From the NCBI GenBank assembly GCA_964460345.1, contig CAYWRO010000022.1:1-49682 (forward strand): a stretch of DNA of 49,682 nucleotides, given 5' to 3'. Positions 9,801 to 17,009 of this stretch are shown here, piece after piece; positions within the stretch are counted from its first letter, which is position 1, and each line of letters opens with the position of its first letter. Below the pieces are notes generated by a model. That model was not told the origin of the DNA. It was given only the letters and a program-made list of their open reading frames with translations, and searched no databases. The stretch comes from CAYWRO01 sp964460345 (GTDB lineage: Bacteria > Planctomycetota > Phycisphaerae > Phycisphaerales > UBA1924). A program made the position numbers and the translations under genes.

Positions 9801-9977
9801 GCGCTCGTCCGCTGTCCGGCCGATATCAACGGTGATCACGCCGTCGATGTTTTCGACCTTCTCGCCTACCTGGACTCCTGGTTTGCCGGTGATGCCGCGG
9901 CCGACATGAACGCCGACGACTACATCGACAACTTCGACCTGCTCGGCTACCTCGACCTGTGGTTCGCCGGCTGCTGA
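6894..9977 (+). CDS. Large exported repeat protein: cohesin-like, six Ig-type repeats, HYR-like domain, dockerin-type C-terminus
   Basis: The protein has 1027 residues. The start is fixed by AGGAGG at 6881-6886, seven bases upstream. A signal peptide (cut near residue 29, after TQA) precedes a cohesin-like domain (about 30-172). Six repeats of about 80 residues follow (175-656), each with a PADxTxECG start, an ATATDxCD core, TRTWxAxDxCGN and an ITVxDTTAP end. A seventh, HYR-like module (657-745) and a Cys-containing beta domain (746-835) come next. The C-terminus has Asp/Asn-rich dockerin or EF-hand-like loops (NLNDDLVVDILDFG, DINGDGAVFVEDF, DLNNDGWLDADD) and two FDLLxYLDxWF motifs, ending WFAGC. 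The paired Cys residues suggest a disulfide-bonded extracellular protein that probably binds calcium. It may be an adhesin or surface-layer component; the binding partner is not visible. Confidence 0.9.
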   Translation: MLLSSNRGPQCVLAALVAAAGLSASTQAQTLSLTTLDTCYNAGETTVTVAVDLTASPVDVVGGQFFLQYDAAVLQFVSAEPGDAPFDFQIHETVDAVAGTINYATGVDPFDNPPPPGVPAGRMAVLTFTAVGEVCDAAGLVAFRANEPATTVTDDTGADLLPTLADLPAITIDAAAPSLSGVPADVIIECNDPVPSPATPTASDACDPAPMVTFDEVTTPGACPNASTITRTWTATDACGNTTTGVQVITIVDSTAPVLTPPADITLECGDDASPGGLAGQATATDNCDAAPTVTHADTVTPGSCEGASVITREWIAEDACGNVATAVQTITILDTTPPAVIPPADAVVECGGDTTPASTGSATYVDCDNAAMVSFDDVSTPGDCPQETVIVRTWTVVDACGNIGTADQTITVTDTTAPVLTIPADISVECGSDLTPAGTGQATATDNCDGAPVVTYSDVSNSMSCPEVITRTWSAEDVCGNIATAVQTITVTDNTAPAFTFVPSDLTVECGDSTAPSETGQATATDNCGEPIITFEDVAVPGACPGEQTITRTWTASDACGLTVTADQVITVVDTTAPVVTAPADLTLECGDDTDPAFTGTATATDACDTAPVVTYSDVVTATCGNTTVITRTWSATDVCGQVGTADQIITLEDTTPPVFDAACPLPAVTVVADAGTCTASAASVGLVPPAATDTCGEVTVTGSRSDGLTMADPFPSDEDVTVTWTATDACGNTAACEQLVTVEPVNEVVIDLELETGFEAGPFTRCITFQLFACAPSFTVETVTAPVTFTSGSGQVTIQIPCGEYTCITARDSLHTLRQTDNDDFGVNPIVGSVYVANFTASGAGGDDDRLVGGNLNDDLVVDILDFGTFIGRFSFSDPADTTCPPTGINADINGDGAVFVEDFNFIFVNFLGASENNCCGQPGLVAPVQRISVAELIDTGRAHLAVADLNNDGWLDADDMAAYLNGALVRCPADINGDHAVDVFDLLAYLDSWFAGDAAADMNADDYIDNFDLLGYLDLWFAGC
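7416..8861 (+). repeat. Six in-frame tandem repeats of about 240 bp
   Basis: Each unit encodes about 80 residues (residues 175-656 of the secreted protein). Units are diverged but share ECG at the start, TDxCD in the middle and TWxAxDxCG near the end. The third unit is the most divergent (ATYVDCDN in place of ATATDNCD). Unit number may vary between strains through recombination. Confidence 0.85.
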
Positions 9978-10003
9978 ACCCGCACTCTTCGCTTGCTGAT
10001 TGC

Positions 10004-10038
10004 AGAGGGCGATGCGCCCAGGCGCATCGCCCTCTTTG
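10004..10038 (+). terminator. Strong intrinsic terminator after the large repeat protein
   Basis: A perfect 15-bp inverted repeat (10004-10018 with 10021-10035) is followed by TTGTCT on the + strand. It lies 27 bases after the stop at 9977 and separates this gene from the convergent BON gene. The T-run favours action on the + strand. Confidence 0.75.
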
Positions 10039-10059
10039 TCTATCCAGTCGCCATCCGTC

Positions 10060-10941
10060 TCAGTGACGCGACGGGCCCGGCTCACGTCCTCCCGAATCCG
10101 GCTTGCGCTCCCGGCTCCACTCCTCCCGCCCCTGGTCGTCATATCGCCGAATGCGCAGGTGGTTGAGCACTTCCTCTACGCCGAGCACCGAACTCGCGAT
10201 ATCCTCCATCCGGCGCTTCTCCTCGCGCGAGTGCGCTGTGCCTCGCAGAATCACTTCGCCGTGCTCCACGTATACCTCGACCTCGCTCGGGTCGACCTCG
10301 TCGCTCTCCATCAGCAGGTCATTGATCTCTTCACAGATGCGCTCATCGGAGCGCACGTAGTTCTTCGGTCCGCGCCCGCGATGCCCCTTGCCGGTCTCTT
10401 CGTGCTTTTCACGCCATCCCGTGCCGCCCGGCTCGCGCCGCCACCCTTCGCCGCGGTCGGCGCGTCCGCCGCTGCCACGGTCCTGATATCCCGGCCCGCC
10501 GAAGCTCTGGCCCGGCCGCCCCTTTCCGCCGCTCGGAAGCTGCTCGTAGTCCTGTTCGTACCCGCTCTGGCTGCCGCGGTATCCCTTTTCGTATCCGCCG
10601 CGGTGGCCCTGCTCGTAGCCACCCTGCGTGCCCTGATGCTGTTCGCCACGCTGGCTTCGGCCCGATCGCGGAAAGTTTTCGGGCGACGGCTGACGCTGTC
10701 GGCCGTACCACCCTTGCGGCGGGTCTTCGCGCTCGCGCCCGCTCGGGCCGGCGCTGCGCCGCTGCTCCTGGCCGTACATGTCGCCCTGTGCCCGCTCGCG
10801 TTGCCCCTCGGCCCCGTACTCCTCGCCGCGCCCGATCCCCTCCTCCCACTCCCGTTCGTCTGAACGCGACTGCTCTGCCTCGCCTGCCCGCTCGCTCTGA
10901 CGTTGCTCGTCGCGCCGCGGCTCCGACGGCTGTTCGTTCAT
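10060..10941 (-). CDS. BON-domain protein with a Gly/Arg/Gln/Tyr-rich disordered region
   Basis: The 293-residue protein starts at the ATG at 10941, preceded by a near-perfect AGGAGGTG. The frame stays open further upstream but without comparable support. Residues 1-195 are low-complexity, rich in Arg, Gln, Glu, Gly and Tyr, with imperfect repeats of the type GGYEQGHRGGYEKGYRG. The C-terminal part (about 203-272) is a BON domain, recognisable by the ICEEINDLL helix, VEVYVEHGEVILRGT and the closing VEEVLNHLRI. BON domains bind phospholipid and occur in periplasmic stress proteins such as OsmY. No signal peptide is evident here, so the location is unclear. The gene is divergent from the SDR gene at 11156 and convergent with the secreted-protein gene. 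The domain call is good; the cellular role is inferred. Confidence 0.85.
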   Translation of the reverse strand: MNEQPSEPRRDEQRQSERAGEAEQSRSDEREWEEGIGRGEEYGAEGQRERAQGDMYGQEQRRSAGPSGREREDPPQGWYGRQRQPSPENFPRSGRSQRGEQHQGTQGGYEQGHRGGYEKGYRGSQSGYEQDYEQLPSGGKGRPGQSFGGPGYQDRGSGGRADRGEGWRREPGGTGWREKHEETGKGHRGRGPKNYVRSDERICEEINDLLMESDEVDPSEVEVYVEHGEVILRGTAHSREEKRRMEDIASSVLGVEEVLNHLRIRRYDDQGREEWSRERKPDSGGREPGPSRH

Positions 10942-11155
10942 GATCGCACCTCCTGCACCGCAGGGCGCGCGGACACTGCGCGCAGCAGCGCAACCAGAGA
11001 ATGTCGAGACATCCGCCTCCGGCCATTGGGAACGCCTATGCAAAATGACTCTCTCGCAGTGATCGCTTGGGGCGCTCTGCCCATAGTCGCTGCCCGCCTC
11101 CCTTCCTCTGCTTTGCACTGACACGCCGATCACTCGACGCACGCACGGAGGGACC

Positions 11156-12217
11156 ATGCGCAGACCCCATGGCCGTCATCTCGCCCTCGCAATCGGACTT
11201 GGGGCGGCCGCGTTCGCCCTTGCCGCGGCCGCACGCCGACGCTTCAGCTTCACGGGGCGGACGGTCCTCGTCGCGGGCGGCTCCCGCGGCCTGGGGCTTG
11301 TCCTGGCCCGCCAGCTCGCCGCCTCCGGGGCCCGCGTCGCCATCTGCGCCCGCCACTCCGACGAACTGGAGCGTGCTGCAGACGACATCGCCCGCCACGG
11401 TCACGGCAGCGTCGCCGACTTCGTGTGTGATCTCACCGATGAGCGCCAGGTGGATGAGATGATCGACCAGATCCGCGCGCTGTGGGGACCGGTCGAGGCG
11501 CTCTTCAACGTGGCGGGCATGATCCAGGTGGGTCCTTTCCAGACCATGACGGTCCAGGACGTCCGGAGCTCGCTCGACATCCACATCATGGCGCCGCTCT
11601 ACACGATGCGTGCGGTTATTCCTGACATGATCGCCCGCGGCGAAGGACGGATCGTCAACATCTCTTCGATCGGCGGACGTGTTCCCGTGCCCCATCTAGC
11701 CCCCTACTGCGCCGGCAAGTTCGGGCTGACCGGCCTCTCGCGTGCCATTCAAATTGAACTCGCCTCCACAGGCGTCCGCATCACCACGGTCTGTCCGGGC
11801 CTGATGCGCACCGGCAGCCCGCCGCGGGCGCTCTTCAAGGGGAAGCACCGGGCGGAGTACGCCTGGTTCAGCATCGGCGACTCGCTTCCCCTCGTCACGC
11901 TCAGCGCAGAAGATGCCGCGAACCGCATTCTGGCCGCGGCCGCCCGCGGCACACCGCAGGTCACGCTGGGTGTCCCGGCCAAAGCCGCGGCGTTAATGGA
12001 CGCCCTCGCGCCGACCCTCACCAGCGCCGCCCTGGCGGCGGTCAACCGACTGCTGCCCGGCTACGGCGGCATCGGGCAGCACGCCCTTGAAGGGCAGTTC
12101 AGCACCTCCGACTGGTCGCCATCGCTGCTGACCGCGCTTTCTGATAGCGCATCGCTCCGTAACAACGAGCTTGTCGGGTACCTGGAACCGCAGCACCCTG
12201 AGCGGCTGCACTCCTAG
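11156..12217 (+). CDS. Membrane-anchored short-chain dehydrogenase/reductase
   Basis: 353 residues, with GGAGG just ahead of the ATG. Residues 8-27 form a hydrophobic N-terminal segment, so the enzyme is probably membrane-tethered with a cytoplasmic catalytic domain. The classical SDR signature is complete: GGSRGLG for NAD(P) binding (41-47), NVAG (118-121), catalytic Ser in NISS (170-171), and Tyr184 and Lys188 in YCAGK. The C-terminal tail (about 270-353) goes beyond the usual 250-residue core. The substrate cannot be told from sequence. The next gene converges on it from the opposite strand, so it appears to be a single-gene unit. A six-base hairpin at 12250-12264 (GCAACC, loop GCT, GGTTGC) lies in the short gap downstream and may be a weak terminator. 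Confidence 0.88.
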   Translation: MRRPHGRHLALAIGLGAAAFALAAAARRRFSFTGRTVLVAGGSRGLGLVLARQLAASGARVAICARHSDELERAADDIARHGHGSVADFVCDLTDERQVDEMIDQIRALWGPVEALFNVAGMIQVGPFQTMTVQDVRSSLDIHIMAPLYTMRAVIPDMIARGEGRIVNISSIGGRVPVPHLAPYCAGKFGLTGLSRAIQIELASTGVRITTVCPGLMRTGSPPRALFKGKHRAEYAWFSIGDSLPLVTLSAEDAANRILAAAARGTPQVTLGVPAKAAALMDALAPTLTSAALAAVNRLLPGYGGIGQHALEGQFSTSDWSPSLLTALSDSASLRNNELVGYLEPQHPERLHS

Positions 12218-12279
12218 GGCATGCAGCGCCCAGATCTCTGACGAGCTCAGCAACCGCTGGTTGCGCATCGTCGCGCCGG

Positions 12280-13470
12280 CTACGGCTTCAGCACAACCTT
12301 GAACACCTCGTCCTGGTGGTCCTTGAAGTCGGCATAGGCGCCCGGCGCGTCCTCCAGTGACAGGCGGTGACTGATGATGACCGACGGATCGATCTCCTCG
12401 TTTTCAATACGCTCCAGCAGCGGCCGCATGTACTTGTGCACGTGCGTCTGGCCCATCTTCAGCGTGAGCGCCTTGTTGAACATGATCCCTACCGGGAACT
12501 TGTCCGCGAACCCGCCATACACGCCGGGGATTGACACCGTTCCCCCCTTGCGGCAACAACGGAAGATCTGTCGCAGCGCATGGATGCGGTCCGTGGCCAT
12601 CCTGGTCGCCATCTTCGCCTTGTCGTACAGGGCATCAATGGACGCCCCGTGGGCTTCCAGCCCGACCGCATCGATGCATCGATCCGGCCCCATGCCGCCG
12701 GTCAGATCCATGAGCCGCTCGTACACGCTCGCTTCATCAAAATTGATCGTCTCCACCGCGCCGTCGTGCTGGCCGGCCACACCGTTGGCCGTCGCCAGTT
12801 GCAGCCGACCCGGCCGATGGTCGATGGCGATGACGCGCTCGGCCCCGAGCAGCAGCGCACTGCGGATCGCGAACTGCCCGACAGGGCCGCATCCCCACAC
12901 AGCCACGGTGTCCCCCGGCTCGATGTCGCACTGCTCCGCCGCCTGGTATCCCGTCGGGAAGATATCCGACAGGAACAGCACCATCTCGTCCGCCAGGTCA
13001 GACTCGATCTTGAGGGCTCCGACATCGGCAAACGGCACGCGGACGTACTCGGCCTGCCCCCCGGCGTAACCCCCGAGCATGTGCGAATATCCGAACAGTC
13101 CCGCTGGCGAGTGGCCGTACATTGTCGCCGCCACAGAGGCGTTGGGGTTCGTGTTATCACACAATGACCACTGGCTGCGCTCGCAGAAGAAGCACTGACC
13201 GCACGAAATCGTAAAGGGCACGACGACCCGGTCGCCGGGACGGAGGTTGTGAACCTCCTTGCCCACATCGACCACCTCTCCCATGAACTCGTGCCCGAGC
13301 ACATCCCCTTCCTGCATCGTCGGGATCACACCGTCGTACAGGTGCAGGTCGGAACCACAGATCGCCGTCAGCGTCACCCTCACCACCGCATCGTGCGGAT
13401 TGACTACGCCCGGGTCCGGCACATCGTCTACGCGCACGTCCAACGGACCGTGCCAGCAAACACCCCTCAT
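12280..13470 (-). CDS. Zinc-dependent alcohol dehydrogenase (MDR family)
   Basis: 396 residues from the ATG at 13470. This start overlaps the stop of the upstream SRPBCC gene (ATGA) and has GAGAAGG ahead of it. An open extension to 13506 exists but is less likely. The catalytic zinc ligands are visible as Cys38 (AICGSD) and His60/Glu61 (GHE). The structural zinc loop has all four Cys residues (90, 93, 96 and 104, in CGQCFFC and SLC). The nucleotide-binding motif GCGPVG is at 183-188. Overall it resembles the threonine or formaldehyde dehydrogenase-like branch that oxidises alcohols or aldehydes with NAD. The substrate is unknown. The operon with an SRPBCC protein and a royal-jelly-like protein resembles sets of stress genes in soil bacteria, which is inference only. 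Confidence 0.9.
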   Translation of the reverse strand: MRGVCWHGPLDVRVDDVPDPGVVNPHDAVVRVTLTAICGSDLHLYDGVIPTMQEGDVLGHEFMGEVVDVGKEVHNLRPGDRVVVPFTISCGQCFFCERSQWSLCDNTNPNASVAATMYGHSPAGLFGYSHMLGGYAGGQAEYVRVPFADVGALKIESDLADEMVLFLSDIFPTGYQAAEQCDIEPGDTVAVWGCGPVGQFAIRSALLLGAERVIAIDHRPGRLQLATANGVAGQHDGAVETINFDEASVYERLMDLTGGMGPDRCIDAVGLEAHGASIDALYDKAKMATRMATDRIHALRQIFRCCRKGGTVSIPGVYGGFADKFPVGIMFNKALTLKMGQTHVHKYMRPLLERIENEEIDPSVIISHRLSLEDAPGAYADFKDHQDEVFKVVLKP

Positions 13471-14405
13471 GCCTTCTCTCTTTCTAGCGCCCGGCTGCCG
13501 ATCCATCCCGGTGGATCACTCGCCGGAAACGATCCCATGGACGCCTCTTCCACCTCGTCCATTGCTCCGCGCGTCACAGGCCACTCGCGACCTGCCGCCC
13601 GGGCCCGGCTCCGCCTCCTGCCCTCGCGCCGCTCCGTTGACGCGCGCCGATCTCCCGTCCGCTCGCCCTCGCGGTTCAACTGATTGGTGGCGACCTCGCC
13701 AGTCTCCGCCTGCTGCTTGAAGCGCCGCAGATCTTCCCCGACCTCCGTGGCCGGGTCCGCCCCCAGCAGCTTCGCCGCCGCGGCCCCAAGGACACCGCCC
13801 GGCGGCCGATAGACGAGCTCCACGCGCACCACCGTGCCGTGATCGCTTCGCAGCGAACGGAAGGTCACACGCCCTGAAGTCTCGATGTCGCCCCCTGGGA
13901 GCGACTGCCACGCGATCACGCGCCCCGGTTGATCGGTCGTGATCCTGGCCTCCCACGTCACGCGCTTGCCCATCGGGCCACGCGCCTGCCAGCGTGACCG
14001 GCCGCCGCCGAGGTATTCGACGCTGAGCAGATGCCGCATGATCTGTGGTAGGTCCTCAAGCTTTCGCCAGCGGCGATACAACTCGTCCGCGGACCGATTG
14101 ATCGTTACCGAGCGTCGCACGTGCACTTCACGGGACAGGGGCGATCGGTTTGCATCGTGCTCACGTACGCCGAGTGCGGCATAGACCGGACTGTCGCCCG
14201 ACCAGGCACGCCGCGTCAGCAACGCCCCCGCCGCGCTGCCTGCCACGCCCCGCAGCATCTTCCCGCGCATCAGCCCGGCGATGCCCCACCCCAGCAGCGC
14301 CACGCCCGCCGCGGCGGATACGACCCGCTCGGCCTGACCCACGTTGTCCTGCGCCGGTCGCTCGGCCAGAGAGGGCACCACCGCGCTCGAAGAGACCATG
14401 TTCAC
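13467..14405 (-). CDS. SRPBCC/polyketide cyclase-like protein with N-terminal membrane segment
   Basis: 312 residues from a GTG at 14405 that overlaps the upstream stop (GTGA). The ATG at 14399, with GGGGAG five bases ahead, is an equally good start. Residues 28-65 contain a glycine-rich hydrophobic stretch (VVSAAAGVALLGWGIAGLM) of the kind seen in DUF2892 membrane proteins. A START/SRPBCC lipid- or ligand-binding fold follows (about 92-240), recognisable by VRRSVTINRSADELYRRWR, LPQIMRHLLSVEYLGGGRSRW and GRVTFRSL. The last 70 residues are charged, Arg-rich and probably disordered, ending in a conserved-looking FPASDPPGWIG. That short C-terminal motif also occurs in small stress proteins. Its ligand is unknown. 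It is cotranscribed with its neighbours on both sides. Confidence 0.84.
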   Translation of the reverse strand: MNMVSSSAVVPSLAERPAQDNVGQAERVVSAAAGVALLGWGIAGLMRGKMLRGVAGSAAGALLTRRAWSGDSPVYAALGVREHDANRSPLSREVHVRRSVTINRSADELYRRWRKLEDLPQIMRHLLSVEYLGGGRSRWQARGPMGKRVTWEARITTDQPGRVIAWQSLPGGDIETSGRVTFRSLRSDHGTVVRVELVYRPPGGVLGAAAAKLLGADPATEVGEDLRRFKQQAETGEVATNQLNREGERTGDRRASTERREGRRRSRARAAGREWPVTRGAMDEVEEASMGSFPASDPPGWIGSRALEREKA

Positions 14406-15151
14406 TCCCCTTCCAGAAGCCTTCCCGTGCTCCCCTCAACGGCGGCACAGCCGCGCGACCGCAAGCCGAGGTCGGTAAGCAGATCCTGCTTTGCTTGCGG
14501 CGATCCAGCATGGGCCTCCGGCAGTCGGTGTGCGCGGCCCGTTTCCAGATTCAACACGATGATCCCGCCATCGCCGGCGTCGGTGATATAAGCAGCGTTG
14601 CGCTCCTGATCGATCCGTACCCCGGTAAAGCGCGAGTTGCGCCACGCGACGTCGTTTCTGAAGGCATACACCCGATCCACACGATCTGTCGCCAGGTCGA
14701 TGCGCACCAGCTTTGCCGCATCGCTCACCGCCTTCCCGTTCAGCCGGCCGGAATCAAGAGCCCAGAGCCCGCCCTCCCCATCGCACGTAATCGCTTCAAC
14801 ACAGACGAAGTGCGTCGTCGGGTGGCGTGTCCCGGCCAGCCCCCATGCGTTCCAGGCCTGGTCCGGGTATGGTCGAACCGAACCATCTGAACCGATCTCG
14901 GCCAGCGCCCCGTCCGCGGCGGGGCTGCGCATCGGGAAACTGACGAACACGCGCTGATCCGCCGACACCGTCACGCCTGGCGCATTCCAGGCGCGCCGGC
15001 CGGTGCCCAGCGTCTCCACGCTCCCCGCCTTCCCCGCCGCCGTGCAGGACGTCTCATCCTGTGACTGCGCCAACTGCATTGCCCCCGTCCGAATCGCCAT
15101 CAACACGAGCACGAGTTCGACCAGTGCCAGACCGAAGGTAAACGACTTCAT
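14402..15151 (-). CDS. Major royal jelly/yellow-family protein, apparently C-terminally truncated
   Basis: 249 residues from the ATG at 15151, with AGGAG upstream and a signal-anchor (FTFGLALVELVLVLMAI) right after it. The frame is open to 15481, but the upstream part does not resemble protein. The body matches the first half of bacterial L-dopachrome-tautomerase-related (MRJP) beta-propellers: VFVSFPMR, PYPDQAWNAW, HFVCVEAITCDGEGGLWALD, KLVRIDLATDRV, TGVRIDQERNAAYITDAG and IIVLNLETG. Family members usually have about 350-400 residues. Here the blades after the GRAHRL region are missing and replaced by about 40 unrelated residues. It may therefore be a decayed gene or a short variant. Its stop overlaps the SRPBCC start (GTGA), so translation is still coupled. 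Confidence 0.75.
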   Translation of the reverse strand: MKSFTFGLALVELVLVLMAIRTGAMQLAQSQDETSCTAAGKAGSVETLGTGRRAWNAPGVTVSADQRVFVSFPMRSPAADGALAEIGSDGSVRPYPDQAWNAWGLAGTRHPTTHFVCVEAITCDGEGGLWALDSGRLNGKAVSDAAKLVRIDLATDRVDRVYAFRNDVAWRNSRFTGVRIDQERNAAYITDAGDGGIIVLNLETGRAHRLPEAHAGSPQAKQDLLTDLGLRSRGCAAVEGSTGRLLEGE

Positions 15152-15422
15152 GTAAGTCTCCTCGTCCGCTGTTCCGCCGGCGCATCGACCTTTGCCTCGC
15201 GGCAACGTGCACTGATCGGAACGCTTTCGGCCACATTGCCTGATTCCCCCCCGTGGCCCCTCCGTGCTTTCGCGCACTCGAAAGAAGATACGTGTTGGCC
15301 CGGCGGGGCAGACATGAGCAGTCGATCCCGTTATCCGCCCCAGCGCGGTCCGCCGTTGGATCGTCGTGCTCATCGACCCGACGACGCGCCTGTGCGAACA
15401 CTTCGCGAAAAGGAGTTGACCT

Positions 15423-15674
15423 ATGGGAACGCAGAAGACCCGCAGCGACAATCCGCTTCGCGACCACAACAAGAGAAACACGCAGGAACGCTCCGATCAC
15501 GCCGACCCGACAGAGCCGCGAACGCCGGTGGAGGAGACCGCGACCGGACAGGGCGGCTCAACAAAGGGCGGCGGCCCCGCCCACAGCGACCATCCCAGCC
15601 AGCGCGGCGGCGTGAAGCACGACCTGCCTGAGCATCCTCGCCCGCCGACGCGCCGCCACGGCGAGCAGCATTGA
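15423..15674 (+). CDS. Small, very hydrophilic predicted disordered protein
   Basis: 83 residues, with AAGGAG seven bases before the ATG. The composition is dominated by Pro, Gly, His, Arg, Thr and Asp, with no hydrophobic core, no membrane segment and no Cys. It has no recognised domain. Such proteins are often stress-linked in soil bacteria, but nothing in the sequence proves this. The next gene follows after 64 bases in the same direction and could share its transcript. It is retained as a gene because of the strong ribosome binding site and position. Confidence 0.5.
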   Translation: MGTQKTRSDNPLRDHNKRNTQERSDHADPTEPRTPVEETATGQGGSTKGGGPAHSDHPSQRGGVKHDLPEHPRPPTRRHGEQH

Positions 15675-15738
15675 CGCCGCACCGATACGAAGCGACAAGA
15701 CGTAAGCGGAGCGCATTCGTCGGAACTGCGGGGAGGAC

Positions 15739-16920
15739 ATGGCCGACCAACCATCGCCGGAAGGCAACATCAGCCTCAACCTGAAGAGCGCCGCCTACTG
15801 GGCCATTCTCGTAACCGCCGGACTCCTGCTCATCGGCGGCATGCGAATGGCCGCCGTCGTCTTCGCGCCCATCGTGCTCGGGATCGTCCTTGCCCTGTTG
15901 CTTGAGCCGATTGTCGAGCGACTCTCACGCGGCGTGCCGCGCTGGCTGGCGTCAATCCTGGCGCTCATTCCCCCGATTCTGGTCGTGCTGATCGTCGGTT
16001 GGTTCGCGTGGTACACCGGCCAGCAGGTTGCTACCCGCGCTACCAAATCGAAGGACCAGTACGCCCAGAAATGGGAAGACGCTCGCTCATGGCTGACGGA
16101 CCGCGGCATCCCTGAGCACTGGCTTCCCGGACTGAATGACACGCCTCGCTCGCCCGATTCGGCCGACGCAGCTAATCAGCCCGAGCCCTCCCCATCAGGC
16201 GCCGCCCAGCCATCCGGCCAGACGGCCGAGTCACCCCTTTTCTCCCAGGACGTCCGCGATCGCCTGCTGCGCATCGTCGTCGGCGGGCTCGGGAGCCTTG
16301 CCGGCGGCGTCACGGCCATCGGCTTTTCTCTCGCTTTCTGCCTCTTCGCCCTGCTTGAGGCGGAGGCGTGGCAAGACTGGGTGAACTCCTGGTCCAGCCG
16401 CGCTCGTTCCATCTACACGCTCTCGCTCACCGCTCAGTACGCCCACCAGGTGCGCCGATACCTCTTCGCCAAGGCGATCACCGGCGCCGCGTCCGGCATT
16501 GCCACCTGGCTCTTTCTCTGGGCCATGGGCGTGCCGCTCTCCTTCATCTGGGGCGGGTTGACGTTCATCCTCAACTTCATTCCCAACATTGGGGCCCTGC
16601 TCTCCGGCATCCCTCCAACCCTTCTCGCGTTCGCTGAACTTGGCACGGGGCAGGCATTCCTGGTGGTCGGGGGGCTCGTTGTCATCGAACTCCTTTCCGG
16701 CAATGTTCTCGAACCCGTGCTCCACGGCGATTTCCTGAAACTCAGCCCGTTCCTGATGCTTGCGTCTCTGCTGTTCTGGGGTTGGGTCTGGGGCCTGCTT
16801 GGCGCGGTCCTTGCCCCGATGCTCACCGCCGCCGCGGTCGCCGCGGCAAGGCAGGTGAAACTCAAGCCGAAGGGGGCGGAGGTCGCAGAGGTTGTCTCCG
16901 CTGAACCGGAGCACCCGTAA
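15739..16920 (+). CDS. AI-2E family transporter (PerM/TqsA-like permease)
   Basis: 393 residues, with GGGGAGG just ahead of the ATG. It has the usual pattern of this family: a pair of hydrophobic segments near the N-terminus (about 15-45), a third near 72-95, a hydrophilic stretch of about 70 residues (here Pro/Ser/Ala-rich), then several membrane spans from about 178 on. Family motifs include FAPIVLGIVLALLLEPIVERL, AKAITGAASGIATW, FIWGGLTFILNFIPNIGALL (the most typical) and EPVLHGDFLKLSP. Members export or exchange small molecules such as autoinducer-2, or act as Na+/H+ antiporters; the actual substrate here is unknown. The C-terminus is short and charged. Confidence 0.92.
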   Translation: MADQPSPEGNISLNLKSAAYWAILVTAGLLLIGGMRMAAVVFAPIVLGIVLALLLEPIVERLSRGVPRWLASILALIPPILVVLIVGWFAWYTGQQVATRATKSKDQYAQKWEDARSWLTDRGIPEHWLPGLNDTPRSPDSADAANQPEPSPSGAAQPSGQTAESPLFSQDVRDRLLRIVVGGLGSLAGGVTAIGFSLAFCLFALLEAEAWQDWVNSWSSRARSIYTLSLTAQYAHQVRRYLFAKAITGAASGIATWLFLWAMGVPLSFIWGGLTFILNFIPNIGALLSGIPPTLLAFAELGTGQAFLVVGGLVVIELLSGNVLEPVLHGDFLKLSPFLMLASLLFWGWVWGLLGAVLAPMLTAAAVAAARQVKLKPKGAEVAEVVSAEPEHP

Positions 16921-16921
16921 C

Positions 16922-16958
16922 GAAAACGGCGACCCCCCACAAGTGAGGAGGCCGCCGT
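16922..16958 (-). terminator. Intrinsic terminator between convergent genes
   Basis: ACGGCG at 16926-16931 pairs with CGCCGT at 16953-16958, with further imperfect pairing inside. On the - strand the stem is followed by TTTTCG, which makes it a good terminator for the leftward gene ending at 17010. It may also stop rightward transcripts of the AI-2E gene. Confidence 0.55.
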
Positions 16959-17009
16959 GCTGCTGTCTTAATTGATAAACGAGGTCGCCCAAGCGGTTGC
17001 GGCGAACTC

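Noticed and set aside
8445..10142. - strand frame of 565 residues opposite the repeat protein
   Set aside because: Mirror of the repeat region; no start signal and no domain.
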